From the NCBI GenBank assembly GCA_018613035.1, contig JAGGRA010000028.1, positions 62,001 through 126,000 of the forward strand: DNA of 64,000 nt, in the 5' to 3' direction. The stretch comes from Pseudomonas sp. ISL-84. Lineage in GTDB: Bacteria; Bacillota; Bacilli; Bacillales; Cytobacillaceae. The stretch's first letter is position 1, and each line of letters opens with the position of its first letter. Positions 17,742-26,974 of this stretch are shown here, piece by piece. A program made the translations under genes and the position numbers. Under the pieces are notes generated by a model, which was not told the origin of the DNA, did no database searches, and worked only from the letters and a program-made list of their open reading frames with translations.

Positions 17742-18593
17742 ATGTTATTTGGCTGCCATTTAAGCATTAGGGAAGGCTACTTAGGGGCTGCAAAAGCTGC
17801 TGAAAAAATGAATGCTTCCGCCTATCAGTATTTCCCTAAAAACCCGAGGAGCTTAACTGTTAAGGATTTTGATCAAGAGGATGCCAGGCTTTGCAGGGAT
17901 TTTTGCGAAGAGCACGGGATCTTTTCTATTGCACATACACCATATCCGACGAGCCTGACACCGCATCCGGAGAAACAAGATCTTACGATTAACTCCTTAC
18001 TGAATGATCTTGATATAGCTAACTGCTGCGGTTCAGCGGGAGTAGTCGTCCATTTCGGCAGTCCTATAAGCAGCAGGGACCCGCTTGCTGGCTATCACTT
18101 AATGATTGAAATGCTAAATAAAGTGCTTAGGCAATGGGATGGGCCGTGTCTTATCCTGCTTGAAAACACTGCCGGCCATCCAGGAACAATGGGGACGATC
18201 ATAGAGGAACTTGTTCAGGTCCGCAGCTTATGTGATTACCCTGACAAAATTGGCTTCTGCCTGGATACCTGCCATGCCTTTGCAAGCGACCTTTGGAATG
18301 GGGACAACCTTGAAGAATTCCTTCAAAAAGGAGAAGAATTGAACTATTTTGAGCATTTAAAAGCTATTCATTTTAATAACTCAAAATATCCGGCGGGTTC
18401 AGGAAAGGACCGGCACGCCAATATATTCAACACAGGACATATAACCGAAAAACAGTTTGATGAGTTCGTAAAAGCAGAGCCATTTAAAAAGCTGCCTTTT
18501 ATACTGGAAACACCGTCTGATGAAGGAATTAAACATGCAGATGAGGTAGCGCTTCTTATAAAAAAATGGGTAAATAGCACCGATGTAATTTGA
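17742..18593 (+). CDS. nfo: deoxyribonuclease IV (AP endonuclease, Nfo)
   Basis: This 283-residue TIM-barrel AP endonuclease cleaves 5' to abasic sites in base-excision repair. The family signatures are present: the start FGCHLSI, ILLENTAGHPG, GFCLDTCHAFASD, AIHFNNSK and FILETPSDEG, together supplying the three-Zn site ligands. ATG 17742 follows GGATGGGG; the earlier in-frame ATG at 17724 overlaps an AGGG and lacks spacing. The gene starts 29 bases after the SUV3-like helicase and is probably cotranscribed. Confidence 0.92.
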   Translation: MLFGCHLSIREGYLGAAKAAEKMNASAYQYFPKNPRSLTVKDFDQEDARLCRDFCEEHGIFSIAHTPYPTSLTPHPEKQDLTINSLLNDLDIANCCGSAGVVVHFGSPISSRDPLAGYHLMIEMLNKVLRQWDGPCLILLENTAGHPGTMGTIIEELVQVRSLCDYPDKIGFCLDTCHAFASDLWNGDNLEEFLQKGEELNYFEHLKAIHFNNSKYPAGSGKDRHANIFNTGHITEKQFDEFVKAEPFKKLPFILETPSDEGIKHADEVALLIKKWVNSTDVI

Positions 18594-18623
18594 AAAAGCC
18601 TGCTGGCAAAACAGCAGGCTTTT
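18594..18623. terminator. bidirectional terminator
   Basis: AAAAGCCTGCTG and CAGCAGGCTTTT form a perfect 12-bp stem with a 5-base loop between convergent nfo and the dehydrogenase gene. Confidence 0.93.
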
Positions 18624-18628
18624 CATGA

Positions 18629-19762
18629 TCAAGGCTTTAAAACCACTTTAATGCAATCATCTTCATGTCCATTAAAAATTTTATACCCATGACTTGCCTC
18701 ATCTAAGGTAATTTTGTGCGTGATGATGTCCTTCGGATCAAATTCTTTGTTTATGATTTTCTCATATAGCTTAGGCATAAATGGTATGACAGGCGCCTGT
18801 CCCATTTTCAGCGTAATGTTTCTGGAGAAGAATGCACCCAGCGGGAACATATTATAATTTGCACCATAAACCCCGGTAATTTGGACTGTTCCTGTTTTTC
18901 TGACAGCTTTTGTCGCAATTTGAATCGGTCCCAAGGTCCCGCCTTGAAGCTTTAACTTTTGCTCTAAAAACTCAAGAGGTGACTTTTTCCCGTCCATGCC
19001 CACACAATCAATGACAACATCAGCTCCGCCATGAGTTATTTCCTTTAAATGCTCTCCCATATCCGGGTACTTAGTGAACTCATATACTTCCACTTTATTC
19101 GTTGCCTTTGCGTGATTGATCCGGTAATCGAGATAATCAACCGCGATGACCCGCTCGGCGCCTTCCATCCATGCAAATTTTTGAGCCATTAGACCAACTG
19201 GACCACAGCCCAGGACGATAACCGTATCACCCTTTTTAACACCAGCATTTACAACACTCCAATAGGCAGTAGGAAGGACGTCAGATAAAAATAACAGGGA
19301 TTCATCCTCAAGTTCACACGATTCCGGAACGAGAAATGGTGTGTAATTGCCGAAAGGAACTTTTAAATATTCTGCCTGTCCCCCAGGATGATTTCCAAAT
19401 TTTTCGGTGTATCCAAAATAACCTCCCGAATCATAATGCGGATTGGAATTATCGCATTGGCTGGTTTGATCCTGCTGGCAATAAATGCACTGTCCGCAAG
19501 ATACATTAAATGGGATAACAACTCTGTCGCCCTTTTTCACTTTTGTCACCTCAGGGCCTGTTTCTTCGACAATGCCCATCGGTTCATGTCCGATAACATA
19601 TCCTTCGGGAAGGGGCATATTCCCCTGATATAAGTGCAAATCCGAACCGCAGATCGCCGTGGACGTTATTTTAACGATAATATCATCTTTTTTTTCAAGC
19701 TTCGGGTCATCTACATTCGTAACAGCTACACGGTTAGGACCCTGATAAGTGACAGCCTTCAT
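18629..19762 (-). CDS. zinc-dependent alcohol dehydrogenase (AdhB-like MDR family)
   Basis: This 377-residue medium-chain dehydrogenase has catalytic-zinc ligands in ICGSDLHLYQG and GHEPMG, structural-zinc cysteines CGQCIYCQQDQTSQC, and a Rossmann motif VLGCGPVGLMAQ. The family is close to B. subtilis AdhB and to glutathione-independent formaldehyde dehydrogenases, and oxidises alcohols with NAD(P). It is cytosolic. The ATG at 19762 has GGAG eight bases upstream; the in-frame GTG three codons earlier has no site. Confidence 0.86.
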   Translation of the reverse strand: MKAVTYQGPNRVAVTNVDDPKLEKKDDIIVKITSTAICGSDLHLYQGNMPLPEGYVIGHEPMGIVEETGPEVTKVKKGDRVVIPFNVSCGQCIYCQQDQTSQCDNSNPHYDSGGYFGYTEKFGNHPGGQAEYLKVPFGNYTPFLVPESCELEDESLLFLSDVLPTAYWSVVNAGVKKGDTVIVLGCGPVGLMAQKFAWMEGAERVIAVDYLDYRINHAKATNKVEVYEFTKYPDMGEHLKEITHGGADVVIDCVGMDGKKSPLEFLEQKLKLQGGTLGPIQIATKAVRKTGTVQITGVYGANYNMFPLGAFFSRNITLKMGQAPVIPFMPKLYEKIINKEFDPKDIITHKITLDEASHGYKIFNGHEDDCIKVVLKP

Positions 19763-19857
19763 TTTCCACACTCCATTTTTTGTTGGCCCTGATTCAGTTT
19801 CAATGAAATGAAAAAGGGATTCTGGTTTGCTATACTTGTAAAAGAATTTTTAATATC

Positions 19858-20147
19858 GCTGTTTTCGCAAAGTTTGTTGCTTTCGAACCATTTTTAATAA
19901 ACTAAGTTGATTGGAGCGGAAGGCGCTAATCCCGCGAAAATGCTATCGCATTTTCTTCGTGCGGTGTCCATTCGAGGAAGCTTATTCAACGTCCTACGGG
20001 AGTAGCGTTCCAAGGGAGACCCCGCAGACGCAGAGCGTCGAGGAGGCTCCCGGTAGCCCCGTGGTTCGCTGAGCGCCTCTTGCTGAAATCAACAGGCAGA
20101 GTTCAAAGCAAAAACAACAATCTATACGAAAAGAACCTTTAATATAG
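19858..20147. repeat. dispersed Bacillaceae repeat with imperfect terminal inverted repeats
   Basis: A GC-rich core (GGAGCGGAAGGCGC ... GAGACCCCGCAGACGC ... GAGGAGGCTCCCGG ... GAAATCAACAG) sits between imperfect inverted ends. TTTTCGCAAAGTTTGTTG near 19862 matches the complement of CAACAATCTATACGAAAA near 20118. From memory, closely similar elements recur in many Bacillaceae genomes. It has no open frame and is probably a nonautonomous mobile or structured-RNA element. It fills the 479-base gap before the gene at 20242, and a truncated relative lies at 2877. Confidence 0.7.
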
Positions 20148-20241
20148 AAAAGAAACCTACTGGCACAATAATCATCAATAATATAAGTTTCGCTCGTTTG
20201 CTAATAATTATTCGATTTTTAACATAGGAGGGGAAAAAAGA

Positions 20242-20445
20242 ATGTTTATTGTCAAACTATATAACCAAAGCGCTGACGTTCTCCATATCGGCCGTTTCAG
20301 CACTTTACAGGAAGCAGAAGCCGGAGCATCCAGAGGATTAAAATACAGCAGTACAGCTATCGTCTATGATGGAGAAATACCTGTGATGCTGTTTGATCAT
20401 GCTTCCTACCCGGAAGGATTCCCGCTGGGTACGGGAAATTATTAA
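20242..20445 (+). CDS. small hypothetical protein (67 aa)
   Basis: This 67-residue cytosolic-looking protein (MFIVKLYNQSADVLHIGRFS...) follows an excellent AGGAGGGG site. The alternation of strands and one helix (TLQEAEAGASRGLKY) suggests a small alpha/beta fold. I do not recognise a family. It ends 21 bases before the LLM oxidoreductase start, so the two are likely cotranscribed. Confidence 0.65.
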   Translation: MFIVKLYNQSADVLHIGRFSTLQEAEAGASRGLKYSSTAIVYDGEIPVMLFDHASYPEGFPLGTGNY

Positions 20446-20466
20446 TTTTTGAAAGAGGGGGAAACC

Positions 20467-21459
20467 TTGAAATTAAGTATTTTGGATCAGGCACCTATTT
20501 CTTCAGGATATTCACCAAGGGATGCCTTAGAGGCATCCGCAAGGCTTGCGCAAGCTGGAGAGAGGCTGGGGTATACAAGGTATTGGATTGCAGAGCATCA
20601 TGATTTATCCGGTTTAGCCTGCTCCGCTCCAGAGATTATGTTAAGTTATATTGGTTCCAAAACAGAAAAAATCCGTATCGGTGCAGGCGCCATCTTACTC
20701 CCGCACTATAAACCATACAAGATTGCGGAATTGTTCAATATGCTTGCTACTTTGTTTCCAAATCGAATTGATCTCGGGATCGGCAGGGCACCAGGCGGAT
20801 CAGCTGAAGCCACGATGGCACTTTCAGACAATTTTTTGGAAGGTGTCCGGAAAATGCCCGAAACAGTGAAGGAGCTGCTCCATTTCTTAAACAAAGACTT
20901 TCCGAAAAATCATATGTTTTCAAGGATTTCCGCATCGCCTGTTCCAAAAATCAGACCCGAACCATGGATTTTGGGAACCAGCTGCAAAAGTGCTGTTATG
21001 GCTGCCGAGAACGGTGCAGCCTATGCATTTGGCCAATTTATGAGCGAAAAAGATGGAGAAGAAATCATAAGGGAATACAGGGAAAATTTCAAAGCAAGAG
21101 GAAGCCTGCAGAAGCCCAAAGTGATTTTAACAGTATCCGCTATTTGTGCCGAAACGGCGGAGGAAGCAAAAGAGCTAGCTCTCAGCAGCATGCTGTGGAG
21201 GCTGAAAACAGATAAAGGCGAAGGCAATCAAGGAATCCCTTCGATTGAAGAAGCAAAAAGCTATTTTCTCAATGTAAATCAGGACCCTTTTACTAAAAAG
21301 TCCAGCTTAATTATAGGCAATCCCACCGAAGTTGCACAGGAGCTTAGAGATATGCAGGACCGGTACCAAGCGGATGAGATCATGATTGTAACCATTGTTC
21401 ACCGTTATGAAGCCCGCCTGCGTTCATACGAACTTATTGCCAAAGAAGTACTGAGTTAA
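20467..21459 (+). CDS. LLM-class flavin-dependent oxidoreductase
   Basis: This 330-residue luciferase-like TIM barrel uses reduced FMN. Family features are LSILDQAPISSGYSP at the N-terminus, YWIAEHHD, IGAGAILLPHY, FPNRIDLGIGRAPGG, and WILGTSCKSAVMAAENGAAYAFG. The MsnO8-like bacterial group is close in memory. The substrate cannot be deduced. TTG at 20467 is preferred because AGAGGGGG lies directly upstream; the ORF could open at a TTG at 20449, but that overlaps the binding site. Confidence 0.87.
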   Translation: MKLSILDQAPISSGYSPRDALEASARLAQAGERLGYTRYWIAEHHDLSGLACSAPEIMLSYIGSKTEKIRIGAGAILLPHYKPYKIAELFNMLATLFPNRIDLGIGRAPGGSAEATMALSDNFLEGVRKMPETVKELLHFLNKDFPKNHMFSRISASPVPKIRPEPWILGTSCKSAVMAAENGAAYAFGQFMSEKDGEEIIREYRENFKARGSLQKPKVILTVSAICAETAEEAKELALSSMLWRLKTDKGEGNQGIPSIEEAKSYFLNVNQDPFTKKSSLIIGNPTEVAQELRDMQDRYQADEIMIVTIVHRYEARLRSYELIAKEVLS

Positions 21460-21545
21460 TTTAAAAAATGATGAATCTCGCCCGCCTATTTTGAATACAT
21501 ATTCAGGGAAACCAACTATGAAAAACTTCAAAAGGGGCGGTAAAT

Positions 21546-22007
21546 ATGCCAAACTGTACACATCAGGCGGAAGTGAATGTACCAATTGGGGCGATATGGA
21601 ATTTTGTCAGTGATATTGACAACTGGGCACCTCTAGTACCTGGATATATCGCACATGAGGTACTTAATAACAAAGAATCAACTTGGAGCTTTAAAAGCGA
21701 TATGGGGATCCTGAAGAAAAAAATTGAATTAAAAGTGGATATCACCGGCTGGCAAGAGCCAACTAAGGTGACGTTTAATTTAACCGGGATTAATGAGAAG
21801 TTTACCGGGCATGGATATTTTCTTGCAGCCAATGGCCGAAATAATAAAAACTTGATGACTGGTGCTCTGGACATTAAGGCAGAAGGTATGATGGCTAAAG
21901 TGGCAAATTCCCTGCTTAATACATCACTTCCTGAAATTACAGCAGAGCTGACCGAAGCGGTTGCCACAAAGCTGGAACAGGAATATAAGGAGCATGCAGG
22001 CGTTTAA
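21546..22007 (+). CDS. SRPBCC/CoxG-family lipid- or cofactor-binding protein
   Basis: This 153-residue START/Bet v1-like helix-grip protein has the pattern EVNVPIGAIWNFVSDIDNWAPLVPGY at the N-terminus and a long C-terminal helix (SLPEITAELTEAVATKLEQEYKEH). CoxG (a carbon monoxide dehydrogenase accessory protein) is the nearest named relative, but no cox genes are present, so only the fold is claimed. It is cytosolic. AAAAGGGGCGG precedes the ATG. Confidence 0.75.
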   Translation: MPNCTHQAEVNVPIGAIWNFVSDIDNWAPLVPGYIAHEVLNNKESTWSFKSDMGILKKKIELKVDITGWQEPTKVTFNLTGINEKFTGHGYFLAANGRNNKNLMTGALDIKAEGMMAKVANSLLNTSLPEITAELTEAVATKLEQEYKEHAGV

Positions 22008-22030
22008 TAGCAGTATTTAATCAGGCAGTG

Positions 22031-22058
22031 AAAAGAACTCATTTTCTGAGTTCTTTTT
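22031..22058. terminator. terminator between convergent genes
   Basis: AAAAGAACTCA and TGAGTTCTTTT form an 11-bp stem with a short loop and a T-run on the plus strand; the minus strand also has T residues. Confidence 0.88.
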
Positions 22059-22064
22059 TAACAC

Positions 22065-22589
22065 TTATTTCGTATAGCGATTGGCGTAGCTTGAGGCAAC
22101 GAATGCTTCCGGCTTTATTTTTGGCTCCAAACCGATAGATTCGATCCTTGACACCATTTCCTTCACAAATTCCCTCGTTTTATTTCTTTTGCCGGATCCA
22201 ATGTCCATATGACCCTCCATCGAAAAGGATCCTCCTTTATAAATATATGGCAGAACAATCTCAAACATCCTATCTTTTCGGTCCTCTGTAAATAGGGAGA
22301 CCACTTCTTCTGTGAGAGAGGTTTCATATGAAATCCTTTCATGCAGATGCAGCATTTTTCTTGGAATAATAGTTTTTCTTATACAGGCCCAGGCTCCTTT
22401 CCTCTCGTTTTGAATCACAATTCCGGTAATAAACACTGTACGGTTGCAATGCACCTGCGAATCTGTTCCAATCATTAAACGGAAGTTTCCATCAGGATTT
22501 CTTTTCATAAATAGTAAAATACGGTTAAACACCTGATCGAACGTCAATTGCCGTTCCTGGAGATTTTGAAAATTATATTCAGCACTCAC
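22065..22589 (-). CDS. ykuK: YkuK family (DUF458) RNase H-like protein
   Basis: This 174-residue protein matches B. subtilis YkuK in remembered sequence, for example LMIGTDSQVHCNRTVFITGI, KGAWACIRKTIIPRK, SYETSLTEEV and the shared ending VASSYANRYTK. The family is thought to adopt an RNase H-like fold with Asp-rich motifs (GTDSQVH, GHMDIG), but its role is not established. It is cytosolic. A GTG start follows GGTGAT. It is transcribed away from the DUF2512 gene. Confidence 0.88.
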   Translation of the reverse strand: MSAEYNFQNLQERQLTFDQVFNRILLFMKRNPDGNFRLMIGTDSQVHCNRTVFITGIVIQNERKGAWACIRKTIIPRKMLHLHERISYETSLTEEVVSLFTEDRKDRMFEIVLPYIYKGGSFSMEGHMDIGSGKRNKTREFVKEMVSRIESIGLEPKIKPEAFVASSYANRYTK

Positions 22590-22795
22590 CTGTTATCACC
22601 ACATTAAGTATTTTGTTTTGAAATAACACGATTTCAACAACCTTTTACTTAAGATAAAAACTTTCTACTATCATTATATTGAGAGGTTTCGAACAAGTTG
22701 TTATTTTTTTAGAAAATTGCTTTTCCAATGGAAAAACGAATTATGAATGGGAAAAGAAAGAGTGTTAAAAACTAAAGCTTAAAGGAGGAAAATAG

Positions 22796-23233
22796 ATGAA
22801 TAATACGATGATTTTAATCATTAAATTTATATCCAGTGTGATTGCGTTTGCAATTGCCCTTGATGTATTTTTCGATGCCACTTTTGCTGATATCGTTTCA
22901 TTCAGCATTTTGGTTACGGTTATGTCCTACATGCTTGGTGACCGAATAATCCTTCCGAGATTGGGGAACCGGAATGCCCTCATAGCTGACTTTTTTTTAG
23001 TTTATGCGGCTGTATGGGTTTTTGGAAGTGTCCTGCTGAACAGTTATTTGCAAATTGCATGGGGGAGTATTATAGCTGCTGGAATCATCACTCTTTCTGA
23101 AGTATTTGTCCATCGTTATCTGTTAAACAGAATGGAAGTCAGCCAGGGGGAAACGCGTAGCGAATCTGCGATGAATCCAAGACTTGCTTACGGGATGGAA
23201 CTTGGGGAAGAAAAGGATCCATTAAAAGATTGA
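22796..23233 (+). CDS. YndM-like DUF2512 membrane protein (copy 1)
   Basis: This 145-residue protein has four predicted membrane spans (about residues 5-22, 30-48, 62-82 and 88-107) and a soluble acidic tail ending EEKDPLKD. It belongs to the YndM/DUF2512 family of unknown function. A second family member lies at 56602. AAAGGAGG precedes the ATG. A terminator follows at 23296. Confidence 0.8.
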   Translation: MNNTMILIIKFISSVIAFAIALDVFFDATFADIVSFSILVTVMSYMLGDRIILPRLGNRNALIADFFLVYAAVWVFGSVLLNSYLQIAWGSIIAAGIITLSEVFVHRYLLNRMEVSQGETRSESAMNPRLAYGMELGEEKDPLKD

Positions 23234-23295
23234 GTTTGAGCATCTCTTTATATAAATTTGCAGCTATTCGTAGATACACCAAATAAGCGGAATAA

Positions 23296-23343
23296 AAAAA
23301 CCAATGCAGACTTTTTAATAGTCTAGTTTGCATTGGTTTTTTT
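23296..23343 (+). terminator. intrinsic terminator
   Basis: AAAACCAATGCA pairs with TGCATTGGTTTT, with a further internal GACT/AGTC pairing and terminal T-run. It isolates the DUF2512 gene from the hydrogenase operon. Confidence 0.88.
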
Positions 23344-23434
23344 GATTTAATGCCATCTATTCAATGAGGTCTTTTCCTCTGAAAATAGAATATTCATTAA
23401 TAATAGAGAGGTCGAATGATAAAGGGTGTTGCAC

Positions 23435-23797
23435 ATGCACGAATTGTCTCTTATGGGCGAACTGCTTCACATAGTGGAGGAAGATGCCCGCCAGAGAGGC
23501 TTCATTAAGATTAATAGTATTTCAGTCATTGTAGGGGATTTATCCAATGTGCTTCCGGATGCTTTAGAGCTTGCATTTTCTTTTTTTCAAACACAGTCAG
23601 ACTGCATTATAGATGAAGAAACACAGTTATTGGTGATCAGGGAGGAAGCAAAAGCAGCCTGCTTAGCTTGCGGGACTGATTTTGTACCAGATTATCGAAT
23701 TGCCCTTTGTTCACAATGCAATCAAACAAAAACGGTGCTGCTATCAGGCGAAACATTTCGGATAGAGTCTTATGAAGGAAGTGATAAAAATGAAGAT
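23435..23797 (+). CDS. hypA: hydrogenase maturation nickel metallochaperone HypA
   Basis: This 121-residue HypA delivers nickel to the [NiFe] hydrogenase large subunit together with HypB. The nickel site MHE (His2) is at the very N-terminus, which fixes the start at ATG 23435 rather than the in-frame GTG at 23426. The zinc site is Cys76-x2-Cys79 and Cys92-x2-Cys95. AAAGGGTG is the ribosome binding site. It is the first gene of a ten-gene operon running to 32379 on one strand with overlaps or short gaps; the stop codon TAA ends at 23800. Confidence 0.93.
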
Positions 23798-24455
23798 TAA
23801 GATGGATGATGATGTTTTGAAGAATCAAAATAAAGCCGCTGATTTCAACAGAATCATATTTAAACGGAATCAAACACTTGTTATCAATTTGATGAGCTCA
23901 CCTGGTGCCGGAAAAACTACGCTGCTTGAGCAAACTGTAAAAGCCCTTGCGCATGAATATCAAATTGCTGTTATTGAGGGGGATTTGGCAACAGAGAGGG
24001 ATGCAGAACGTCTTCGTGCCTTAGGGATAAAAACGGTGCAAATCAATACTGTAGGCGGATGCCATCTGGATGCAAGAATGATAGCAAAAACTTTACCGGA
24101 TTTTCAGCTTGAGGAGATCGATATCCTCTTTATCGAAAATATCGGCAACCTGGTTTGCCCTTCAGGCTATGATTTAGGACAAGATTACAAAGCCGTCATC
24201 CTTAGTGTGCCAGAAGGGAATGATAAAATCCCAAAATATCCAGTCATGTTTCACAGGACCCATTTGACGATTATAAACAAAACAGATTTGCTTCCATATG
24301 TTCATTTTGATTTAGAGGAAGCACGTAAGGATTTACAATGTATAAACCCCCATGCTGATTTTCTTGCGCTTTCCGCCCAAACTGGAGATGGCATGGAAGA
24401 ATGGCTGAATTGGATAAAGGAAGTATACGCCAATGCTGCGCGCAGTCAAGATTAA
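23790..24455 (+). CDS. hypB: hydrogenase nickel-incorporation GTPase HypB
   Basis: This 221-residue GTPase couples GTP hydrolysis to nickel insertion. It shows the P-loop SSPGAGKTT (Lys42), GDLATERDA, the metal-binding GGCHLDARM and NKTDLLP. The N-terminal CxxCGC nickel site and His-rich stretch found in some homologues are absent. ATG 23790 is preferred: AAGGAAG lies 8 bases upstream, and the start overlaps hypA by 11 bases, typical of coupling. The hypF start lies inside its last codons. Confidence 0.94.
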   Translation: MKIKMDDDVLKNQNKAADFNRIIFKRNQTLVINLMSSPGAGKTTLLEQTVKALAHEYQIAVIEGDLATERDAERLRALGIKTVQINTVGGCHLDARMIAKTLPDFQLEEIDILFIENIGNLVCPSGYDLGQDYKAVILSVPEGNDKIPKYPVMFHRTHLTIINKTDLLPYVHFDLEEARKDLQCINPHADFLALSAQTGDGMEEWLNWIKEVYANAARSQD

Positions 24456-26724
24456 AGTGACAGGAAAAGTGCAGGGGGTTGGGTTCCGACCCTTTATCTA
24501 CAGTCTTTCAAAAAAGTACAAGATAAAAGGAACAGTCCAAAATAATTTGGATGGTGTTCTTATTCATGCAGAGGGCTCTGACGATTTAGTTACTGCTTTG
24601 ATCGACCACATACAAACCAGCCCTCCTTATCTGGCAAAGGTTAGTGAAGTCATTGTGACTGAAAACCAACCTTCCAATTATTTGGAATTTACGATTATTC
24701 CAAGCAAGCGAACTGGCTGTCATACACCTTTAATCCCTGCGGATGCCGCAATCTGCAAGGACTGCTTATTCGATATTAAAAACCCTGATAACAGGCGATA
24801 TCGATATCCTTTTACAAATTGCACCCAATGCGGGCCGCGCTATACGATCATTCGGGATCTTCCATATGACAGGCCCCAAACATCTATGAACGAATTTCAA
24901 ATGTGTCCTTCCTGCCAGGAAGAATACGAAGACCCGCTTAATCGCCGACATCATGCACAGCCGATATGCTGTCCTAAATGCGGACCTGCACTAACACTTT
25001 ATCAGTCTAAAAAAAAGCCTGAAATAACAACTCAAAATTCCATTCAGGAAGCTGCACGCCTTTTATCGGCAGGGAAAATTCTCGCCATAAAAGGGATAGG
25101 CGGGTATCACCTTGCCTGTGATGCACATAACCCAAGCGCGATCAAGGAGCTACGGAAACGGAAAAGAAGGCCGCAGCGCCCACTGGCGATCATGGTGAAA
25201 ACGCTCGAAACAGCAATGAAGTATTGTCACGTATCAGAAGCAGAAGCTGGAATGCTAAACATTCCTGAAATGCCCATTGTTGTATTGAGAAAAAAAGAGA
25301 CCTGCGGACTCCCTGGGATTTTGGCTCCAGGGATATCCACACTAGGAGTAATGCTTCCATATTCGCCGCTTCATTTTTTATTGTTTGAGACCAGCAGATT
25401 GGAGAGTATAGTCCTGACAAGCTCAAACTCTTCCGGGTTCCCACTTCAATACAGAGATGATTCAGAGGATCTAGGTGACTTTGTTCTAACACATAACCGC
25501 CCCATTCTTTATCCTATTGATGATTCCGTTATTGAGGTGAATCAAGAAGGAGAGATCACCTTTCTTCGCCGCGCAAGAGGTTTCATACCTGAAGTGTTTA
25601 CAACGGAGTACCCAGTCGATCAAATACTGGCATTGGGAGGCAATCAAAAAAATACCTTTGCAGTCGGGAAGGAAAATAGCATCTTTATGGGTCCGCATAT
25701 TGGAGATTTGGAAAATGAAGAAATGCTTCTGCATTATGAATATCAAATGGACCATTATATAAGATGGTTAGGATACAAGCCAAAATACATTGCCCTGGAT
25801 TCACATCCAGCCTACCTGGTAAATATGGCAGCGAAAAGGTTTAAAGGGGGGGTAATTCCAGTGCAGCATCATCATGCACACCATGTATCTTGCATGGCAG
25901 ACAATGGCCTAAAGGAGCCATGTTTCGGCCTGATACTGGATGGCACAGGCTATGGGGAAGACGGGCATATTTGGGGATTTGAATTAATGTTTGGCAGTGC
26001 CGCTTCCTGCGAACGACTAGCACATCTCACATATAGTCCGCTGCCCGGCGGGGAAAAATCCATAAAAGAGCCATGGAGGAACGCAGCAGGGATGATCTTA
26101 CACTACTGGCCGGATCAGGGCAGGAATCTTGCAGAAAAACTTTTTCCTGAAAAGAAGCGGGAAATCGGCATAATAGAAAACATGCTTAAAAGGAAAATCA
26201 ATACCCCCTTGGCCGGTACATGCGGAAGGCTCTTCGATGCTATCAGTGCCATTTTAGGTATATGCCAAACTTCAACGTATGAGGGAGAAGCCGCTATTAA
26301 GCTAGCAGATTACATGTTTACGGAACAGACTGATAACTCCCCCGGCCATTACTCCTTTAACGTCAGAAAAAACAACGGTAAACCGCATCAGCTTGATTTC
26401 TCGCCCATGTTGTATGAGATTATTCAGGACCACTTAATGGGGAGGCCGCTTCAAACAATTATTTATAAGTTTCATCAGACTCTAGTGTCTGCGTCGGTAC
26501 ACATGATTTTGATTTCTGCAGAAGAAAAACCGGAGCTGAACAGGCAGATTGTTCTTTCAGGAGGCTCGTTTCAAAATAAGTTCCTGGCACAAGAGCTTTC
26601 CAGACAGCTGACGCAGAACGGGTTTTCTGTTTTCACACATAAAAAAGTTCCCTGCCATGACGGGGGATTATCTTTAGGGCAGATAATTGTGGCTTCCCAT
26701 AAAGTTCAAAATACTAATGAGTGA
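24433..26724 (+). CDS. hypF: carbamoyltransferase HypF
   Basis: This 763-residue enzyme makes the carbamoyl group that becomes the cyanide ligands of the NiFe site. Domains in order are: acylphosphatase (VQGVGFRPF, about residues 1-90), two zinc fingers (CKDCLFD ... CTQCGP; CPSC ... CPKCG, about 100-190), a YrdC-like adenylation domain (about 200-380), and a Kae1-like domain with QHHHAHH and DGTGYGEDG. The ATG has AAGGAAG nearby and overlaps hypB by 23 bases. Confidence 0.95.
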   Translation: MLRAVKIKVTGKVQGVGFRPFIYSLSKKYKIKGTVQNNLDGVLIHAEGSDDLVTALIDHIQTSPPYLAKVSEVIVTENQPSNYLEFTIIPSKRTGCHTPLIPADAAICKDCLFDIKNPDNRRYRYPFTNCTQCGPRYTIIRDLPYDRPQTSMNEFQMCPSCQEEYEDPLNRRHHAQPICCPKCGPALTLYQSKKKPEITTQNSIQEAARLLSAGKILAIKGIGGYHLACDAHNPSAIKELRKRKRRPQRPLAIMVKTLETAMKYCHVSEAEAGMLNIPEMPIVVLRKKETCGLPGILAPGISTLGVMLPYSPLHFLLFETSRLESIVLTSSNSSGFPLQYRDDSEDLGDFVLTHNRPILYPIDDSVIEVNQEGEITFLRRARGFIPEVFTTEYPVDQILALGGNQKNTFAVGKENSIFMGPHIGDLENEEMLLHYEYQMDHYIRWLGYKPKYIALDSHPAYLVNMAAKRFKGGVIPVQHHHAHHVSCMADNGLKEPCFGLILDGTGYGEDGHIWGFELMFGSAASCERLAHLTYSPLPGGEKSIKEPWRNAAGMILHYWPDQGRNLAEKLFPEKKREIGIIENMLKRKINTPLAGTCGRLFDAISAILGICQTSTYEGEAAIKLADYMFTEQTDNSPGHYSFNVRKNNGKPHQLDFSPMLYEIIQDHLMGRPLQTIIYKFHQTLVSASVHMILISAEEKPELNRQIVLSGGSFQNKFLAQELSRQLTQNGFSVFTHKKVPCHDGGLSLGQIIVASHKVQNTNE

Positions 26725-26740
26725 AGAAGGCGGTGATCCA

Positions 26741-26974
26741 ATGTGCGTGGGTGTTCCATCGAAGGTAATTAAAATCGAACAAGACCGGGCTTTGGTGGAG
26801 GTTATGGGAGCAAAAATGTATGTAGGCATCCTCTTTGTCCCAGAGGTCAAAATAAATGACTATGTCCTGCTCCACGCAGGCCAGGCTATGACCATAATCA
26901 ACGAGGAATTCGCCCGGGAAAGCATTGAAGAATGGAGGAAAATAATTGATGGACAGCATGGCACCTTTTTCTGA
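26741..26974 (+). CDS. hypC: hydrogenase assembly chaperone HypC
   Basis: This 77-residue chaperone escorts the Fe(CN)2CO moiety with HypD and binds the immature large subunit. The family-defining N-terminal MCVG places the essential Cys at position 2 and fixes the start at ATG 26741, preceded by AGGCGGTGA. The beta-barrel core ends GQAMTIINEEFARESIEEWR. It overlaps hypD by 26 bases. Confidence 0.93.
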   Translation: MCVGVPSKVIKIEQDRALVEVMGAKMYVGILFVPEVKINDYVLLHAGQAMTIINEEFARESIEEWRKIIDGQHGTFF

